DNA of 64,000 nt from the NCBI RefSeq assembly GCF_004331435.1, contig NZ_SJKA01000018.1, forward strand, positions 1 to 64,000, given 5' to 3'. The translations under genes and the position numbers were made by a program. Shown here one piece after another: positions 7,501-14,698 of the stretch; within the stretch, counting starts at the first letter, position 1, and every line of letters begins with the position of its first letter. The notes beneath the pieces are model-generated. The model was given only the letters and a program-made list of their open reading frames with translations, did not search any database and was not told the origin of the DNA. The DNA is from Kribbella sindirgiensis (GTDB lineage: Bacteria > Actinomycetota > Actinomycetes > Propionibacteriales > Kribbellaceae).

Positions 7501-10500
7501 CTGACGGCGGAGTCGGCGATTTGCTGTCCGTGGTGGAAGTAGCCGGGACCGTGCCGTCGGTCGGCTCGCCGATGATCGCGGCTCGCAACGCGGCGAGTCG
7601 CTGCTGTTGCTCGTCGAGCGCGCGGATGAGCTGGTTGCGCACCGAGTTCGGATCGGCGGCCTCCTTCCGCATGCTGTCCTTGACCCGCTCCCGCCGGTAG
7701 TCGCGTTTCCGCGCGTCGCTGATTTGTTCCGTGACCGCCCTCGCGGCCGCCGTGCCCGCGACCACGGCGACGGCTGGAAGCGCCGAGAATCCGAGGAGGG
7801 CCAGCACCCCGCCGACACCGCCTGCGGCGATGAACGGGACCGTCTGCCGTACGAGGTACCGCCATCGCTCGGTTGACCGCGGGACGTTCGCGGCCGGATC
7901 CAGCGGTGCCGGCGGCGTACCGTCGAGTCTCCCCTCGAGCCCCGGGTTCTCGCGTTCCAGCTCCGCCCGGTCGGCGGCGTACGCCGGTTTCGCGCTCGCG
8001 CTCTTGTGCGCGTCGAGCCACCGTTCGGCCAGGGCGCCGACCAGTCCGTAGACGATGCCCGGAGCGGCCAGTGCGATTCCGGCCGCCGGGCTGCCCGTCA
8101 TGCCGTACGCCGTTGCTCCGGTCAACAATCCGGACCAGACCGAGGTCCGGACGGCCTTGGCGACGTACGCCTTGGTCGACGGCCGGTTGTCCTTCGGCGA
8201 ACGGCGGTCCTGGAACCGTTCCGCCAGCGCTTGGTCATCCGGCCGGACCAGCGTCGACAGCAGCTCGGTGTTCGGCTGGTCCTTGCCGAGGCCCATGGAC
8301 GCGATCAGCTGAGCCAGCGCACGGCGGATCCGGAGCCGACGACCCCATCGCGTGCGACCTGCTTGTTCGTGTTCGAAACGGAGCATGTGAGCTTCGGCGA
8401 GGGCTCCGTGATCCTCGGCCTTCAGCCGCGGATCGTTGCGTGCATCGCCGGCCGGGTTGAGGATTTCGCTCTCTTCGGTGCCCGCGAGTTGGGCGGGCGA
8501 CGGGTTCAACGTCGCGGACGCGGTCTCGGCGAGGATTCGCGCGAGCACGCCGCGTACCTCGTCCAGAGCAAGCCGGTCGGACAGCGTCACCTCGGCGGTC
8601 CGCGACGCACCCGGTACGGCGACGTACTGCGCGACTGTGCCTGCCGGGAGTACTCCGACGCGCTTGATCAGGATGAACGTGTCACCGGCGACGGTCGTGA
8701 CCTCGCACCGACCGTTGCCCAGATCAACAACCTCGAGAATGCCTGCCGCCGCCAGCACGACCGGATCAAGCATCGCCTTCCCGGACTCGGCACTGACCAC
8801 CAGGAACCCGGGCACGAACCCCTCCGCGCGGCGGCGTGGCTGCGGTCCACGGCCCTCGTCGTCGGATTCGCCGACGGGGCCTTGCGCCGGTGGCGGTGGC
8901 GGGTTGTCCGTCGGGCCCTTGGGCCCGGTCTGTCCATCCGGCGCTGCGGTCGCGGGTGGAGTCGCAGGGGTCAGGCCGCCTCGATCAGCACCGTCCCGTT
9001 GTGGATCGCCGCCGCGTGCGCCCGATCGATCAGCAGCGTCTCCCGGCCGGCGGAAGAGTGCGTCTCCACGCCCAGTACCCGGATCGGCTCCCCCGTGCTC
9101 TCGACCCGCAGCATCGTCCCGCCCCGGATCACTCCGGTCAGCAGCTCGCCCACCGCGAGAATCCCGGTCCGGCTCGGGAGATCGAACGTCGTCTCGACCT
9201 TGAACCTGATCGCGGTCATGTGCTCGCATCCTTTCCAGTGCGGGAGCCTCACTCGCATAAGCCTCCGTCTCGAGGTCCGCGCGGTTGTCCGTCCCCACAT
9301 CGATCCCCGCGCGGTACTGGTCGACATGGGTCTTCTCGTGTGCCAGTGTCGCCACCAGTGTCTCCCGGGTGGCGAAGCTTGCCGGGCCGAGCCGAATCTG
9401 GTTGGGCAGGTCCATCGGCGCGTAGGCCACCGCGCCTTGGTAGTCCAGGTACCGGATCTCGTCCGCGTCCGAGACGATGACGACCTCGACGCCGCTGAGG
9501 TCCACACCACCGGCAGCAGCCGCCTCAGCAACCGCCTCCTGCGTCATCGGCACCTCCCCACCGTTCTCGAAGACGTCCTGATTGCTCCGCTCAGCCCCCC
9601 GCGAGAACAGGTGCACGTGCTCCCCCTGCGAATGCCCGTCATGTCCCGCAGCCCCGTGCGCCGCCTGGCGGTGATTCGGCGTACGCGGCGCTGTGGAGGT
9701 GCTGGTGTGCGTCGGTACCACCGGCGCAGCACCCTCAGGCTGAACCGGGGCAGCGTCTGACGCGACAACCGCTGCCGCTGCGGGTGCCGCTTGCACGGCA
9801 CCACCTCCGCCCGGGTCGCGGCCGTTCGGAGCCAGGCTGTTCGGAGCGAGTCCGTTCGGGGCGGTGGCTTCGGATTCCGTGGTTGCGTCTTCGGTCTCTT
9901 CGTTCCTCGTGGAGCGGGTGGCGTCGATGGACTGGTTCGACACCGGCCCGTGCGCGTTGGCTCCGGCGGGGCCCGAACTCGCCTGCGCAGCCGCCGCCCC
10001 CTGTCCCTGCCCCTGGGCCGCACCCTGCGTCGCACCTTGAGCCGGACTCTGGCCCGTGCCTTGGGCCGGGGCTTGGGTTGTGGCTTGGGCCGGGCCCTGC
10101 GTCGTGGCTTGGGTTGGGGCTGTTTGGGTGGGTGCCTGGGTTTGTGGTGGGGTGGTGACTTGTTGGGTGGCGGGGGCCTGGGGTGAGGTTGTGGGGGCGG
10201 TAGTTGGCTGCGGTGTTGTGATGTGGGCTGCGTGGGTGGGTGGGGTGTCCAGCAACGGGGCGGCGGCTGGGGTTGTGGCTGTGGTGGTGGCACTGTGGCT
10301 GGCTGCGACTGTTGCCAAGGGGACGCGTGCGGGGATTGTCTGGGTCTCGCTGGACTGGTCTGTGTGGTTGGTGTCGGCGGTTCGGTGCGTGGTTGCCTGG
10401 TGTTCGGTGCCGGCGTTGGCGATCTGATGAGCCGCTTGGTGCGCGGCCGAGGTCGACGCGGCGTGACTCGTGCCCGCCGCCGCAGCTGGGCGGCCCGCCG

Positions 10501-11650
10501 TGCCGTCTGCGGTCTGATGCGCCCCGGCCGGGTGCCCCGCCGTACCGTCTGCAGACTGCGACGCGCCGGCCTCGGCCAGACCGCCTGGTGGATTGTCCGG
10601 TGGATCGATCGGTGGCGTCCCCGTGTCCTGCACCACCGCGGGATTCGAACCGTTGTGGGACGGAAAGAGGTGGTTGCCCAGCGTGCCTCCGATGTGTTCC
10701 GCCGAGACGCGGCCGCTGGCGAGCAGCCCGGAACCGGCGAACTGCTCCTTGATCGCCTTGCCGTAGTCGGCCGCGGTCAGCTGATCGAACCTGCCGTCGG
10801 CGATGCCCTGCGCGGCTGTCGACGAGATGGGGGATGTCAGTCCGTTGACGACGAACGCCTGAGTGTTGTTCTCGACGAATTCCCCGATGCCGTCACCATG
10901 CCGCGGTAGTCGCCGCGCGGCCGCCCCGAGAGGTTTGGAAGCCAGCCATCCGACCGGCGCGAACGGCAAGGCCAGCACCGCACCGCCCGCACCCGCGCCG
11001 GCAGCCACCTGGAACTGCTTCAGGTCGTACCCCTGCCGGTACCCGCGAGCAATGTCCAGCGTCTCGGCAATGCCTTCGGCCAAGACTTCGTCCAACGGCT
11101 CCTTGACCGCGGCTCCGAACACGAACGACGTCGGTACCCGGACCGCCGCCGACATGGCGCGGTACGCCGTGGCAAGCGTCCGGATCAAGGATGCGATCCG
11201 CGCCACGACACCGCCCGCGATGGCGGCCCCGGCCAGGGCCCCGATCCCCGGAAGAGCGATGCCGGCGACGAACGCAAGCCCGTTCAGGGCTAGTTCGGCG
11301 TAGATCTGGTCCTTGATCTGCGCGATGTTCTTCGCGTACTCGTGCGACATCCCCGCCATGTCGCGCATCATCTGGATCAGTACGTCGTACCCGTCGGTGG
11401 CGCCGACGCCGTTCACGAGCTTGCCGACATTCGCGTGGTAGAGCACGCCCCTCGCGTCCGGCCAGGCACTCGGCAGTTCGCCGAGCGCGGTGTTCGCCCG
11501 GTCCCGGGCCGCGGTCAGGTCGTTGGCGGCCAGGCCCCAGTTGTCGCCGATCCGCCGGGCGGCGTCCTCGTTGACCCAGACCGGGAAGAAGTCGTCAAAG
11601 TTCTCGCGGATGTATCTCCACAGCTCCGACGAGGTCGGTTCGGGTATCAC
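4514..11650 (-). CDS. Giant T7SS-associated polymorphic toxin-like protein
   Basis: The protein has 2378 residues. The N-terminal ~110 residues are helical with a PSAWPD motif, like T7SS export domains, followed by hydrophobic helices to about residue 240 and an Ala/Thr/Gln/Pro-rich linker (about 340-640). Next comes a metallopeptidase-like domain with HEKTH near residue 770. A charged stretch (about 811-893) coincides with a nested ORF in another frame. Then follow long helical and membrane-like segments (about 1100-1600), further linkers, and a C-terminal ~95 residues starting HILPRHGHGT and ending VRVWVDPAGNVRTMFPV. That tail resembles EndoU/BECR-fold RNase toxins (catalytic-type His plus the G-x-V-x-T-x-FP end). 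A module around VTT(x)GE/D and LSDRL appears twice (about 900-1060 and 2040-2200). The gene is the last large member of a coupled operon (12383 to 4029) and is followed by a candidate immunity gene. The toxin call is inference from architecture and context. The GTG start overlaps the upstream stop by 4 bp. Confidence 0.7.
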   Translation of the reverse strand: MIPEPTSSELWRYIRENFDDFFPVWVNEDAARRIGDNWGLAANDLTAARDRANTALGELPSAWPDARGVLYHANVGKLVNGVGATDGYDVLIQMMRDMAGMSHEYAKNIAQIKDQIYAELALNGLAFVAGIALPGIGALAGAAIAGGVVARIASLIRTLATAYRAMSAAVRVPTSFVFGAAVKEPLDEVLAEGIAETLDIARGYRQGYDLKQFQVAAGAGAGGAVLALPFAPVGWLASKPLGAAARRLPRHGDGIGEFVENNTQAFVVNGLTSPISSTAAQGIADGRFDQLTAADYGKAIKEQFAGSGLLASGRVSAEHIGGTLGNHLFPSHNGSNPAVVQDTGTPPIDPPDNPPGGLAEAGASQSADGTAGHPAGAHQTADGTAGRPAAAAGTSHAASTSAAHQAAHQIANAGTEHQATTHRTADTNHTDQSSETQTIPARVPLATVAASHSATTTATTPAAAPLLDTPPTHAAHITTPQPTTAPTTSPQAPATQQVTTPPQTQAPTQTAPTQATTQGPAQATTQAPAQGTGQSPAQGATQGAAQGQGQGAAAAQASSGPAGANAHGPVSNQSIDATRSTRNEETEDATTESEATAPNGLAPNSLAPNGRDPGGGGAVQAAPAAAAVVASDAAPVQPEGAAPVVPTHTSTSTAPRTPNHRQAAHGAAGHDGHSQGEHVHLFSRGAERSNQDVFENGGEVPMTQEAVAEAAAAGGVDLSGVEVVIVSDADEIRYLDYQGAVAYAPMDLPNQIRLGPASFATRETLVATLAHEKTHVDQYRAGIDVGTDNRADLETEAYASEAPALERMRAHDRDQVQGRDDVRSPEPDRDSRGGRAADRSDPGRDDAAGREHGGADPGTGRGDALFRRPGDAADRSGARGGDPQRDGADRGGLTPATPPATAAPDGQTGPKGPTDNPPPPPAQGPVGESDDEGRGPQPRRRAEGFVPGFLVVSAESGKAMLDPVVLAAAGILEVVDLGNGRCEVTTVAGDTFILIKRVGVLPAGTVAQYVAVPGASRTAEVTLSDRLALDEVRGVLARILAETASATLNPSPAQLAGTEESEILNPAGDARNDPRLKAEDHGALAEAHMLRFEHEQAGRTRWGRRLRIRRALAQLIASMGLGKDQPNTELLSTLVRPDDQALAERFQDRRSPKDNRPSTKAYVAKAVRTSVWSGLLTGATAYGMTGSPAAGIALAAPGIVYGLVGALAERWLDAHKSASAKPAYAADRAELERENPGLEGRLDGTPPAPLDPAANVPRSTERWRYLVRQTVPFIAAGGVGGVLALLGFSALPAVAVVAGTAAARAVTEQISDARKRDYRRERVKDSMRKEAADPNSVRNQLIRALDEQQQRLAALRAAIIGEPTDGTVPATSTTDSKSPTPPSVVVHGAVQLVDNDAAATARAANVKPAGTDLDPTDLSRHFDSVAEGIVAAFGPAILGGLLGAVGDKVFTDLEEAATAAQKVWDHARREAVRGKALIHVLAEPLQQLDQALQQLARQAGAHRAAPDLTDRAAGRGTVPTPPELDHSERPSRLMKYGVFVFQAGMAALGVAGGIYGLHVVLGLSPLTVATAIAGAVGAFTGGPIARLLFRKAELMRKDANAKAIGKYGVDQAELAEQAGIAKYLIAQLMDQIHQLRELLGQMPVSVSPTDAGYTDRVRAAVERAYLDNQTARPGESAYDLDVRRQRVAELERIDRLAAAVDWADAADPGSAEAADARGRLALAIRLYESIVAEDGSTKAFPDLRQVSPARGQRVTGGPMDQVRAGVRRALGRMLGEPAGKPLPAERLAALEAINEAANAVDAHADHATTGVGTEESHRYLLEELAERIRAFEKLQDKAKVLGRFPRPAISPETPPDAGPATADPNPPDPLPTPPGGRPSTTVPAPTTAPGPPSQDADAAGTAAVPEIVRALNPPPYVAPAVVNAADGPMSGVVSANDSRNRATWSFGRPGQPDEVVLELREVHAPQPLPMPDGAPVRLPPLALEWAFARHQVRALIPPGVQVPESAFIALEQQLRQLLAAGEELDVVLRALPGTDGRLALVLTVSVTDAGTAATKIYRNLSLPDMIDALGNHHVRPPSGNAAQRGEFVADGPVQDHGVLIREVVRALRDAGLARYAAVAAVEPIGDGTTVEVTTRTGERMLIEFTVGTVADGHPAEYHRTGGSEPAVVRISDRIKADDVLRAIVHEIRELSSPAGEATFTPHEQGRMGELIYLDQELQTTEHYEGPDPVRRQRYQAKMRELIEELRLSDPARRADLDPIVGDVVNRNRSAPDEGLSPYPGPVRLSEETVAIHILPRHGHGTPSAGTKFHEDFDISTLEALAREVVSRAPVPVESDSGANNAHEYDFGPGVVIGASGTGKVRVWVDPAGNVRTMFPVDR
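8971..9219 (-). CDS. EF-Tu domain II-like small protein, nested out of frame in the giant gene
   Basis: The 82-residue frame begins MTAIRFKVETTFDLPSRTG at ATG 9219, with AAAGGA at 9 nt spacing, and ends with TGA at 8971. By hand count only 6 of 82 codons end in A/T, versus about 40 of 80 in the overlapping frame of the giant gene, which here reads only an Arg/Asp/Gly-rich linker. The sequence follows the beta-barrel pattern of translation-factor domain II (FDLPSRTGILAVGELLTG.., VLGVETH, then a final V-L strand), but it stands alone without a GTPase domain. Its function is unknown. It could be an overprinted gene, an inserted gene, or evidence of two compensating frameshifts in the host gene. 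Confidence 0.6.
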   Translation of the reverse strand: MTAIRFKVETTFDLPSRTGILAVGELLTGVIRGGTMLRVESTGEPIRVLGVETHSSAGRETLLIDRAHAAAIHNGTVLIEAA

Positions 11651-12006
11651 AGCAGGGTACGCATGTAGGCCGGCTGCTGCTGGTTGCTGAGTTCCAGGTA
11701 GCGGGCGACGCTTTCGTTGCCCGCATTGCCGGCGTCCTGCAGCCCGGGCATCACCTGCTCGGCCCAGGGCAGCACGGCTTCGGCATACTTGTTGTAGGCA
11801 CCGCGGAACTCCCGGCTGACCTCGTCGAATCCGACGTTGACGGCCTGCTCGTCACCCTGGATCGCGGTCCGCCGGCCCGGCCAGGTCTGCCCGAAGGAGG
11901 CGCCGGCCTGATAGATCTGCTGTGCGGCCCGGAAGGTCTGGTCCGGATACATCGCGATGTCGGCCGTTCCGGGTGAGTTCACCGGAGCCGGTGCGGGTTC
12001 GCTCAT
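11647..12006 (-). CDS. WXG100-like T7SS protein
   Basis: This 119-residue, mostly helical protein carries a Trp-Pro-Gly (W42-P-G) turn in GQTWPGRRTAI, placed as the WXG turn is in ESX substrates, with helices on both sides and no signal peptide. It overlaps the upstream YbaB-like gene (ATGA) and the downstream giant gene (GTGA) by 4 bp each, so the three are probably made in fixed ratio. It is a likely export partner or adaptor for the large toxin-like protein. Family assignment rests on size, helix pattern and the WPG motif. Confidence 0.6.
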   Translation of the reverse strand: MSEPAPAPVNSPGTADIAMYPDQTFRAAQQIYQAGASFGQTWPGRRTAIQGDEQAVNVGFDEVSREFRGAYNKYAEAVLPWAEQVMPGLQDAGNAGNESVARYLELSNQQQPAYMRTLL

Positions 12007-12383
12007 CGCCGGTTCCTCCCTTGCAGGCGGTCGAGTTCGGCCAGGAACGGCCCGAACGCCGGGTCGTCTCGATCCGGCCAGTCGACGGGCAGTTGTTCGG
12101 CGAAAGCACGCACCGCCCGCTGCTCGGCGTCTCGATGGGCGTTGTTGACCGCGGCAACGATCTCCTCGGCCAGTTCGCCGGCGCCGAGATCGCGGTACAC
12201 CCGCGGATCCAGGAACAGCTTGGTCAGCTCGCCACGGGCGGTGACGGTCACCTCGATCAAGCCGTCGGCGGCTTCCGCGGTCCCGGTGCCTGCATCGAAC
12301 AGTTGCTGGGCCTTGCGGGTCTGGCGTTCGATCCTCTCCAGATCGTCCAGCCAGCCGCCACCGATGGTCTGCTTGCTGTCCAT
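12003..12383 (-). CDS. YbaB/EbfC-like protein, T7SS-associated
   Basis: The 126-residue protein has a charged N-terminal helix (LDDLERIERQTRKAQQLF) and a central beta segment, LIEVTVTARGELTKLFLDP, typical of the YbaB/EbfC fold. Such proteins bind DNA in other settings, but YbaB-like members are common in actinobacterial ESX loci, where their role is unclear. The ATG at 12383 was chosen because AGGAGG lies 4 nt upstream; the longer GTG start would bury that RBS. It is the first gene of the leftward operon with the WXG100-like, giant and immunity genes, and it diverges from the mycosin gene. Confidence 0.7.
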   Translation of the reverse strand: MDSKQTIGGGWLDDLERIERQTRKAQQLFDAGTGTAEAADGLIEVTVTARGELTKLFLDPRVYRDLGAGELAEEIVAAVNNAHRDAEQRAVRAFAEQLPVDWPDRDDPAFGPFLAELDRLQGRNRR

Positions 12384-12503
12384 CACGCCTCCTGTCACTG
12401 GACGGCCGCCTTCACGGTGACCGACAAACCAGCTGCGCCGGACGACATGGCCGCTTCAGGCCATCAGGGGCGGTACGCCGATGGCCGGCCGGAGCATGCT
12501 TGA

Positions 12504-13826
12504 GTGACCACCACCGTGTTCCCCAGTCGATCGAGCGGCCGGCCCAGCGTGCTGACCGCCGGAATGCTCGCCGGCGGTTTCCTTCTGCCCGCGCTGATGC
12601 CGAACGCGGCGGCGGCCGCGCCACCCCGTGGCGCGTGCTCGAATCCGGAGCCGGGCCGCGGCGTCATCCGGTTGTTGCCGTGGGCTCAGGACACCCTGAT
12701 GCCGCAGCGCGCCTGGCCCCACAGCACCGGGTCCGGAGTGACCGTTGCGGTAGTGGACTCCGGTGTGGACGCGGACCACCCGCAATTGCGTCGCCCTGGC
12801 AAGGTGCTGCGCGGGCGCGACTTCTTCCTGGTCGGCAAGCTGCCCGGAAACTACGACTGCATCTCGCACGGCACCGGCGTGGCCAGCATCATCGCCGCGG
12901 ACGCCGCGGACGGCATCGGGTTCCGCGGGGTCGCGCCGGGCGCCCGGATCCTCCCGGTGCGGATCACCGACCGCGAATCCGGCGACTCCGGTGCGACGAA
13001 ATACATCGATCCGAACATCCTTGCCAAGGGCATCGTGTACGCCGTCGACCAGGGCGCGAAGGTGATCAACCTGTCGCTGGCCGGTCCGGACGACGACGCA
13101 CCCGTCCGGAAGGCCATTGCGTACGCGGTCCGCAAGGACGTGGTCGTCGTCGCGGCGGTCGGCAACAACCAGCAGACCGGTTCCGGCGTACTGCCGTCGT
13201 ACCCCGCCTCGTATTCCGGCGTCCTGGGCGTCGGCGCCGTCGATCCGTCCGGCGCCCGTACGAGCGGTTCCCAGATCGGCCCGTACGTCGACCTTGTGGC
13301 GCCGGGTGACGGCGTTCTTGCCGCGACGCGGCGGAGCGGACATGTCTACGGGTCCGGGACCAGCTTCGCCGCACCGTTTGTCACAGCGACGGCCGCACTC
13401 GTGCGGTCCGCGTGGCCGAAACTCACCGCACCACAGGTGATCCAGCGGTTGCAGGCAACCGCGACTCCCGCGCGCGGCGGACGAGCCAGCCAGGAGTACG
13501 GCGCCGGCCTGGTCGATCCGTACCGGGCGGTGACCGAGGGCATGATCGCCACGCCGGCGAAGGCGATCCCCACGATGCAGAAGCCGCCACCTGACCAGCA
13601 GCAACTCGCGGTCCTCGCCTGGTGGCGGTCCGTCGGCGCACATGCCCGCAGGCTGACGTTGATCTCAGCCGGGGCAGCGGCGTTGGTCGCCATGACAGGC
13701 TCGATCCTGCTGGCCGGCCGGCGTCGTCGCTGGGCGGCCGCCCGCACCCGGATCACACCACGCAAGACCGCGTCTTCCACAGATGAACTACCTCCGGAGT
13801 ACTTGTTCACCAAAGCCCGCCAATAG
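12504..13826 (+). CDS. mycP: Type VII secretion-associated serine protease, mycosin
   Basis: This 440-residue subtilisin-type (S8) protease has an N-terminal signal region ending around NAAAAAPP and the triad Asp85 (VVDSGV), His122 (SHGTGVAS) and Ser287 (GTSFAAP). A C-terminal membrane helix (about residues 380-400) and a short basic tail follow. That is the standard mycosin layout, anchored in the membrane with the protease outside. Mycosins are core T7SS components needed for secretion. The GTG start has GGAG 9 nt upstream. Transcription ends at the strong hairpin at 13835. Confidence 0.9.
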   Translation: MTTTVFPSRSSGRPSVLTAGMLAGGFLLPALMPNAAAAAPPRGACSNPEPGRGVIRLLPWAQDTLMPQRAWPHSTGSGVTVAVVDSGVDADHPQLRRPGKVLRGRDFFLVGKLPGNYDCISHGTGVASIIAADAADGIGFRGVAPGARILPVRITDRESGDSGATKYIDPNILAKGIVYAVDQGAKVINLSLAGPDDDAPVRKAIAYAVRKDVVVVAAVGNNQQTGSGVLPSYPASYSGVLGVGAVDPSGARTSGSQIGPYVDLVAPGDGVLAATRRSGHVYGSGTSFAAPFVTATAALVRSAWPKLTAPQVIQRLQATATPARGGRASQEYGAGLVDPYRAVTEGMIATPAKAIPTMQKPPPDQQQLAVLAWWRSVGAHARRLTLISAGAAALVAMTGSILLAGRRRRWAAARTRITPRKTASSTDELPPEYLFTKARQ

Positions 13827-13834
13827 CAGAAACA

Positions 13835-13864
13835 GGCCCCGGCCACCTCAAGGTGGCCGGGGCC
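13835..13864. terminator. Bidirectional hairpin terminator
   Basis: GGCCCCGGCCACCT and AGGTGGCCGGGGCC form a perfect 14-bp stem around CA. It sits between the convergent ends of mycP (13826) and the small ESX-like gene (13878). As usual in high-GC actinobacteria, no T-run follows. Confidence 0.8.
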
Positions 13865-13877
13865 CGCTGTACAGGGA

Positions 13878-14177
13878 CTACAGAATGCTGACGATCCCCT
13901 GAACCTGGTTGGAGCAGGAGACGCCGAGCTCGGTCACGGTGTCCAGACCGGTACCGCGGTTGCAGTGGCCTTCACCCTCGGTGACGGCATCGTTGGTCAT
14001 GCCAAGCATCTGACCGTGGAGCGCATAGAACTCCGGGCTCGTCCAGTTCGCGCCGGCCGTGTTGATGGAGGACAGGTGATCGGATGCGGTCACCTGCTGG
14101 ACCTGGCCGATGTTCTTGTACGCGCTCGCGGACTCGAACATCGGACCGAAGTTCTGGAACAGAAAGTCGCCTTGCAT
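13878..14177 (-). CDS. Small ESX-like protein (WXG100-sized)
   Basis: The protein has 99 residues, no signal peptide and two Cys near the C-terminus (EGHCNRG, VSCSNQ). A Trp lies mid-protein in GANWTSPEFYALHG, but the exact WXG turn is missing. The ATG is preceded by GAGAAGGG at good spacing. It is paired with the 103-residue gene to its right (53-bp gap, same strand), which resembles a heterodimeric ESX substrate pair between mycP and eccC. Secretion is inferred from size, pairing and location. Confidence 0.6.
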   Translation of the reverse strand: MQGDFLFQNFGPMFESASAYKNIGQVQQVTASDHLSSINTAGANWTSPEFYALHGQMLGMTNDAVTEGEGHCNRGTGLDTVTELGVSCSNQVQGIVSIL

Positions 14178-14229
14178 GTGGTTTCCCTTCTCGATCCGGC
14201 CGCCGACAACGCCGGCCGGTGGTTGCGGA

Positions 14230-14541
14230 TCAGACGTTCAGGTGCCCCATCATCACGTGCGTGCTGTCGGTGATGCTGCCGTTGATGAGGTTGGACGAGG
14301 TATGCAGCCCGTCGCCCTCGTTGCGTCCGCGCTCGATGATCGCGGCGCGGATCCGATCGGAGGCGTTGACGACGCCCTGCTCGTTGACGTTCGCCGCCGT
14401 GCACTGGAACGACGTACCGAGGTTCTCGGTCTCCGACATCAGGCGTGCCACGTGGGCCTGATGCTGGTCGGCGGTCGCGTGCGCGTCGACTCCGAGTCTG
14501 GCGACGTCACCGGCGAAGACATGGATGAATGGATTGGCCAT
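14230..14541 (-). CDS. Small ESX-like protein, partner of the 99-residue gene
   Basis: This 103-residue, His-rich helical protein has no Trp and one Cys (SFQCTAANVN). The RBS GAAAGGA lies 8 nt before ATG 14541. It is transcribed away from eccC and upstream of the similar-sized gene at 13878-14177, so the two probably form a co-transcribed, co-secreted pair. The missing WXG turn makes it a divergent member at best. The T7SS substrate role is inferred from position. Confidence 0.6.
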   Translation of the reverse strand: MANPFIHVFAGDVARLGVDAHATADQHQAHVARLMSETENLGTSFQCTAANVNEQGVVNASDRIRAAIIERGRNEGDGLHTSSNLINGSITDSTHVMMGHLNV

Positions 14542-14698
14542 TGGTCGTGTCCTTTCTCAGCTGGGTGTGACCGCCTTTCACGGTAGGAACCCGCGGTCCG
14601 CCACCGGAGTCGACGGCACGTTCCTGCCAGCCCGGCAGCGGCTCGGCCGCCGCGCGTGATGATCGGTGCGCGATCCCGGCGAGGAGATGAGGTACGGC

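Noticed and set aside
8006..9760. 584-residue rightward frame opposite the giant gene
   Set aside because: No RBS, shadow-like codon use, and it crosses the nested ORF without any recognisable domain.
8971..11650. A frameshift that joins the upstream giant frame to the 82-residue frame and ends the protein at 8971
   Set aside because: The frame after 8971 continues as a Pro-rich linker with no plausible start codon or RBS, so a separate downstream gene is unlikely. Kept only as an alternative in the nested-ORF finding.
12454..12472. Small palindrome ATGGCC...GGCCAT between ybaB-like and mycP genes as operator
   Set aside because: A 6-bp arm in GC-rich DNA is expected by chance; no supporting repeat or promoter placement.
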